NCBI GenBank assembly: GCA_017161665.1
Contig: JADFCT010000240.1
Coordinates: 1-5,834, forward strand
Length of the DNA: 5,834 nucleotides
Origin: Candidatus Sumerlaeota bacterium
Lineage (GTDB): Bacteria > Sumerlaeota > Sumerlaeia > JADFCT01
Reading direction: 5' to 3'
Positions within the stretch are counted from its first letter, which is position 1, and each line of letters starts with the position of its first letter. Shown here piece by piece: positions 5,431-5,834 of this stretch. The notes below the pieces were generated by a model. That model made no database searches. It worked only from the letters and a program-made list of their open reading frames with translations, and was not told the DNA's origin. The position numbers and the translations under genes were made by a program.

Positions 5431-5834
5431 ATGAAAAAGAGGATCTTTAATGGATGGCTCCTCATGGCTCTTCTGCTGGGCTGGGCGACCGGCGCCGTCG
5501 CCGACGGTGAGACGGACCAATCGAAACTCCCGAAACCGCCCGAGGGCTATCGGTGGGAGGCCGTGGAGCGATTATCAGATGCATTCAATGGCGATCGGCT
5601 GGATGGACAAAAGTGGATTCCCTATCACCCTTACTGGAGCGGTCGGGACAGCAAGCATGAACCGGCGAATGTGTCGGTTCGGGAGGGCTGCCTGCGTCTG
5701 AAATCATCGATTCGTCTGGATGCGAAGCCCGACGAGGCCACGACCGTCACCGCCGCCTGCGTCTCATCGAAACAAGCCTCGGCCCGACCGGGCTATTATG
5801 AAGCCCGGATACAGGCGTCCGATCTGTCCATGAC
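5431..5834 (+). CDS. Secreted glycoside hydrolase, GH16-like (partial, 3' end outside window)
   Basis: The frame is open from the ATG at 5431 to the window edge, giving 134 residues. AAAGGA with a 7-nt spacer precedes the start. Residues 1-24 form a signal peptide: MKKR, a hydrophobic core WLLMALLLGWATGA, then AVA before D25. The mature part starts like concanavalin-fold GH16 enzymes. FNGDRLDGQKWIPYHPYWSGR (52-72) resembles the F-x-x-x-x-L-D-x-x-K-W entry of agarase, porphyranase and carrageenase-type members. It is followed by ANVSVREGCLRLKSS (79-93), VTAACVSSKQ (106-115), and GYYEARIQAS (121-130), the family's G-Y-x-E-A-R-I/x strand. The catalytic E-x-D-x-x-E motif would lie beyond the window, so activity and substrate cannot be checked; a red-algal or laminarin-type beta-glycan is plausible. 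The gene follows a 336-nt spacer and probably has its own promoter. No lipobox cysteine is seen, so it is likely secreted or periplasmic. Confidence 0.8.
   Translation, partial: MKKRIFNGWLLMALLLGWATGAVADGETDQSKLPKPPEGYRWEAVERLSDAFNGDRLDGQKWIPYHPYWSGRDSKHEPANVSVREGCLRLKSSIRLDAKPDEATTVTAACVSSKQASARPGYYEARIQASDLSM

Overview
The window is a piece of a GC-rich bacterial chromosome. Three things hint at the PVC superphylum (Planctomycetota, Kiritimatiellota/Lentisphaerota and relatives) or a neighbouring candidate phylum such as Hydrogenedentota. These are a dockerin-like C-terminal tail on a secreted protein, a GH16-type polysaccharide hydrolase, and non-coding dispersed sequences that I recall from such genomes. 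There is no rRNA or tRNA marker here, so this placement is an inference and not a firm call.

Layout from left to right. (1) Positions 1-168 are the 3' end of a plus-strand gene whose product ends in a dockerin type I-like calcium-binding repeat pair. (2) Positions 169-300 are a convergent intergenic stretch with two hairpins, one resembling a terminator. (3) Positions 301-1149, minus strand, encode an ABC-2 type membrane permease with no ATPase gene in view. (4) Positions 1150-1388 are a divergent regulatory region. (5) Positions 1389-2522 encode a soluble PAS-domain histidine kinase with a Cys/His-rich segment inside the PAS region. (6) Positions 2589-4028 encode an MBOAT (AlgI-like) O-acyltransferase. 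(7) Positions 4042-5094 encode a membrane-anchored SGNH-hydrolase-like protein of the AlgJ/AlgX/DltD type. (8) Positions 5095-5430 hold no gene but are full of inverted and dispersed repeats and a perfect 7-bp palindrome. (9) Positions 5431-5834 are the 5' end of a secreted GH16-like glycoside hydrolase, cut by the window edge.

Working model: the MBOAT protein and the SGNH protein form a two-part machine that carries acyl (probably acetyl) groups across the inner membrane and places them on an exported polysaccharide. The kinase lies 66 nt upstream on the same strand and may be co-transcribed, which would put the acylation pair next to a cytoplasmic redox or metal sensor. The GH16 enzyme is a separate unit behind a repeat-rich spacer, with its own candidate operator. 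The kinase-MBOAT-SGNH array is the most unusual part. Each family is known, but a Cys-rich PAS kinase sitting directly in front of an acylation pair, without a response regulator, deserves a comparative look. I see no CRISPR array, insertion sequence, tRNA or phage feature.
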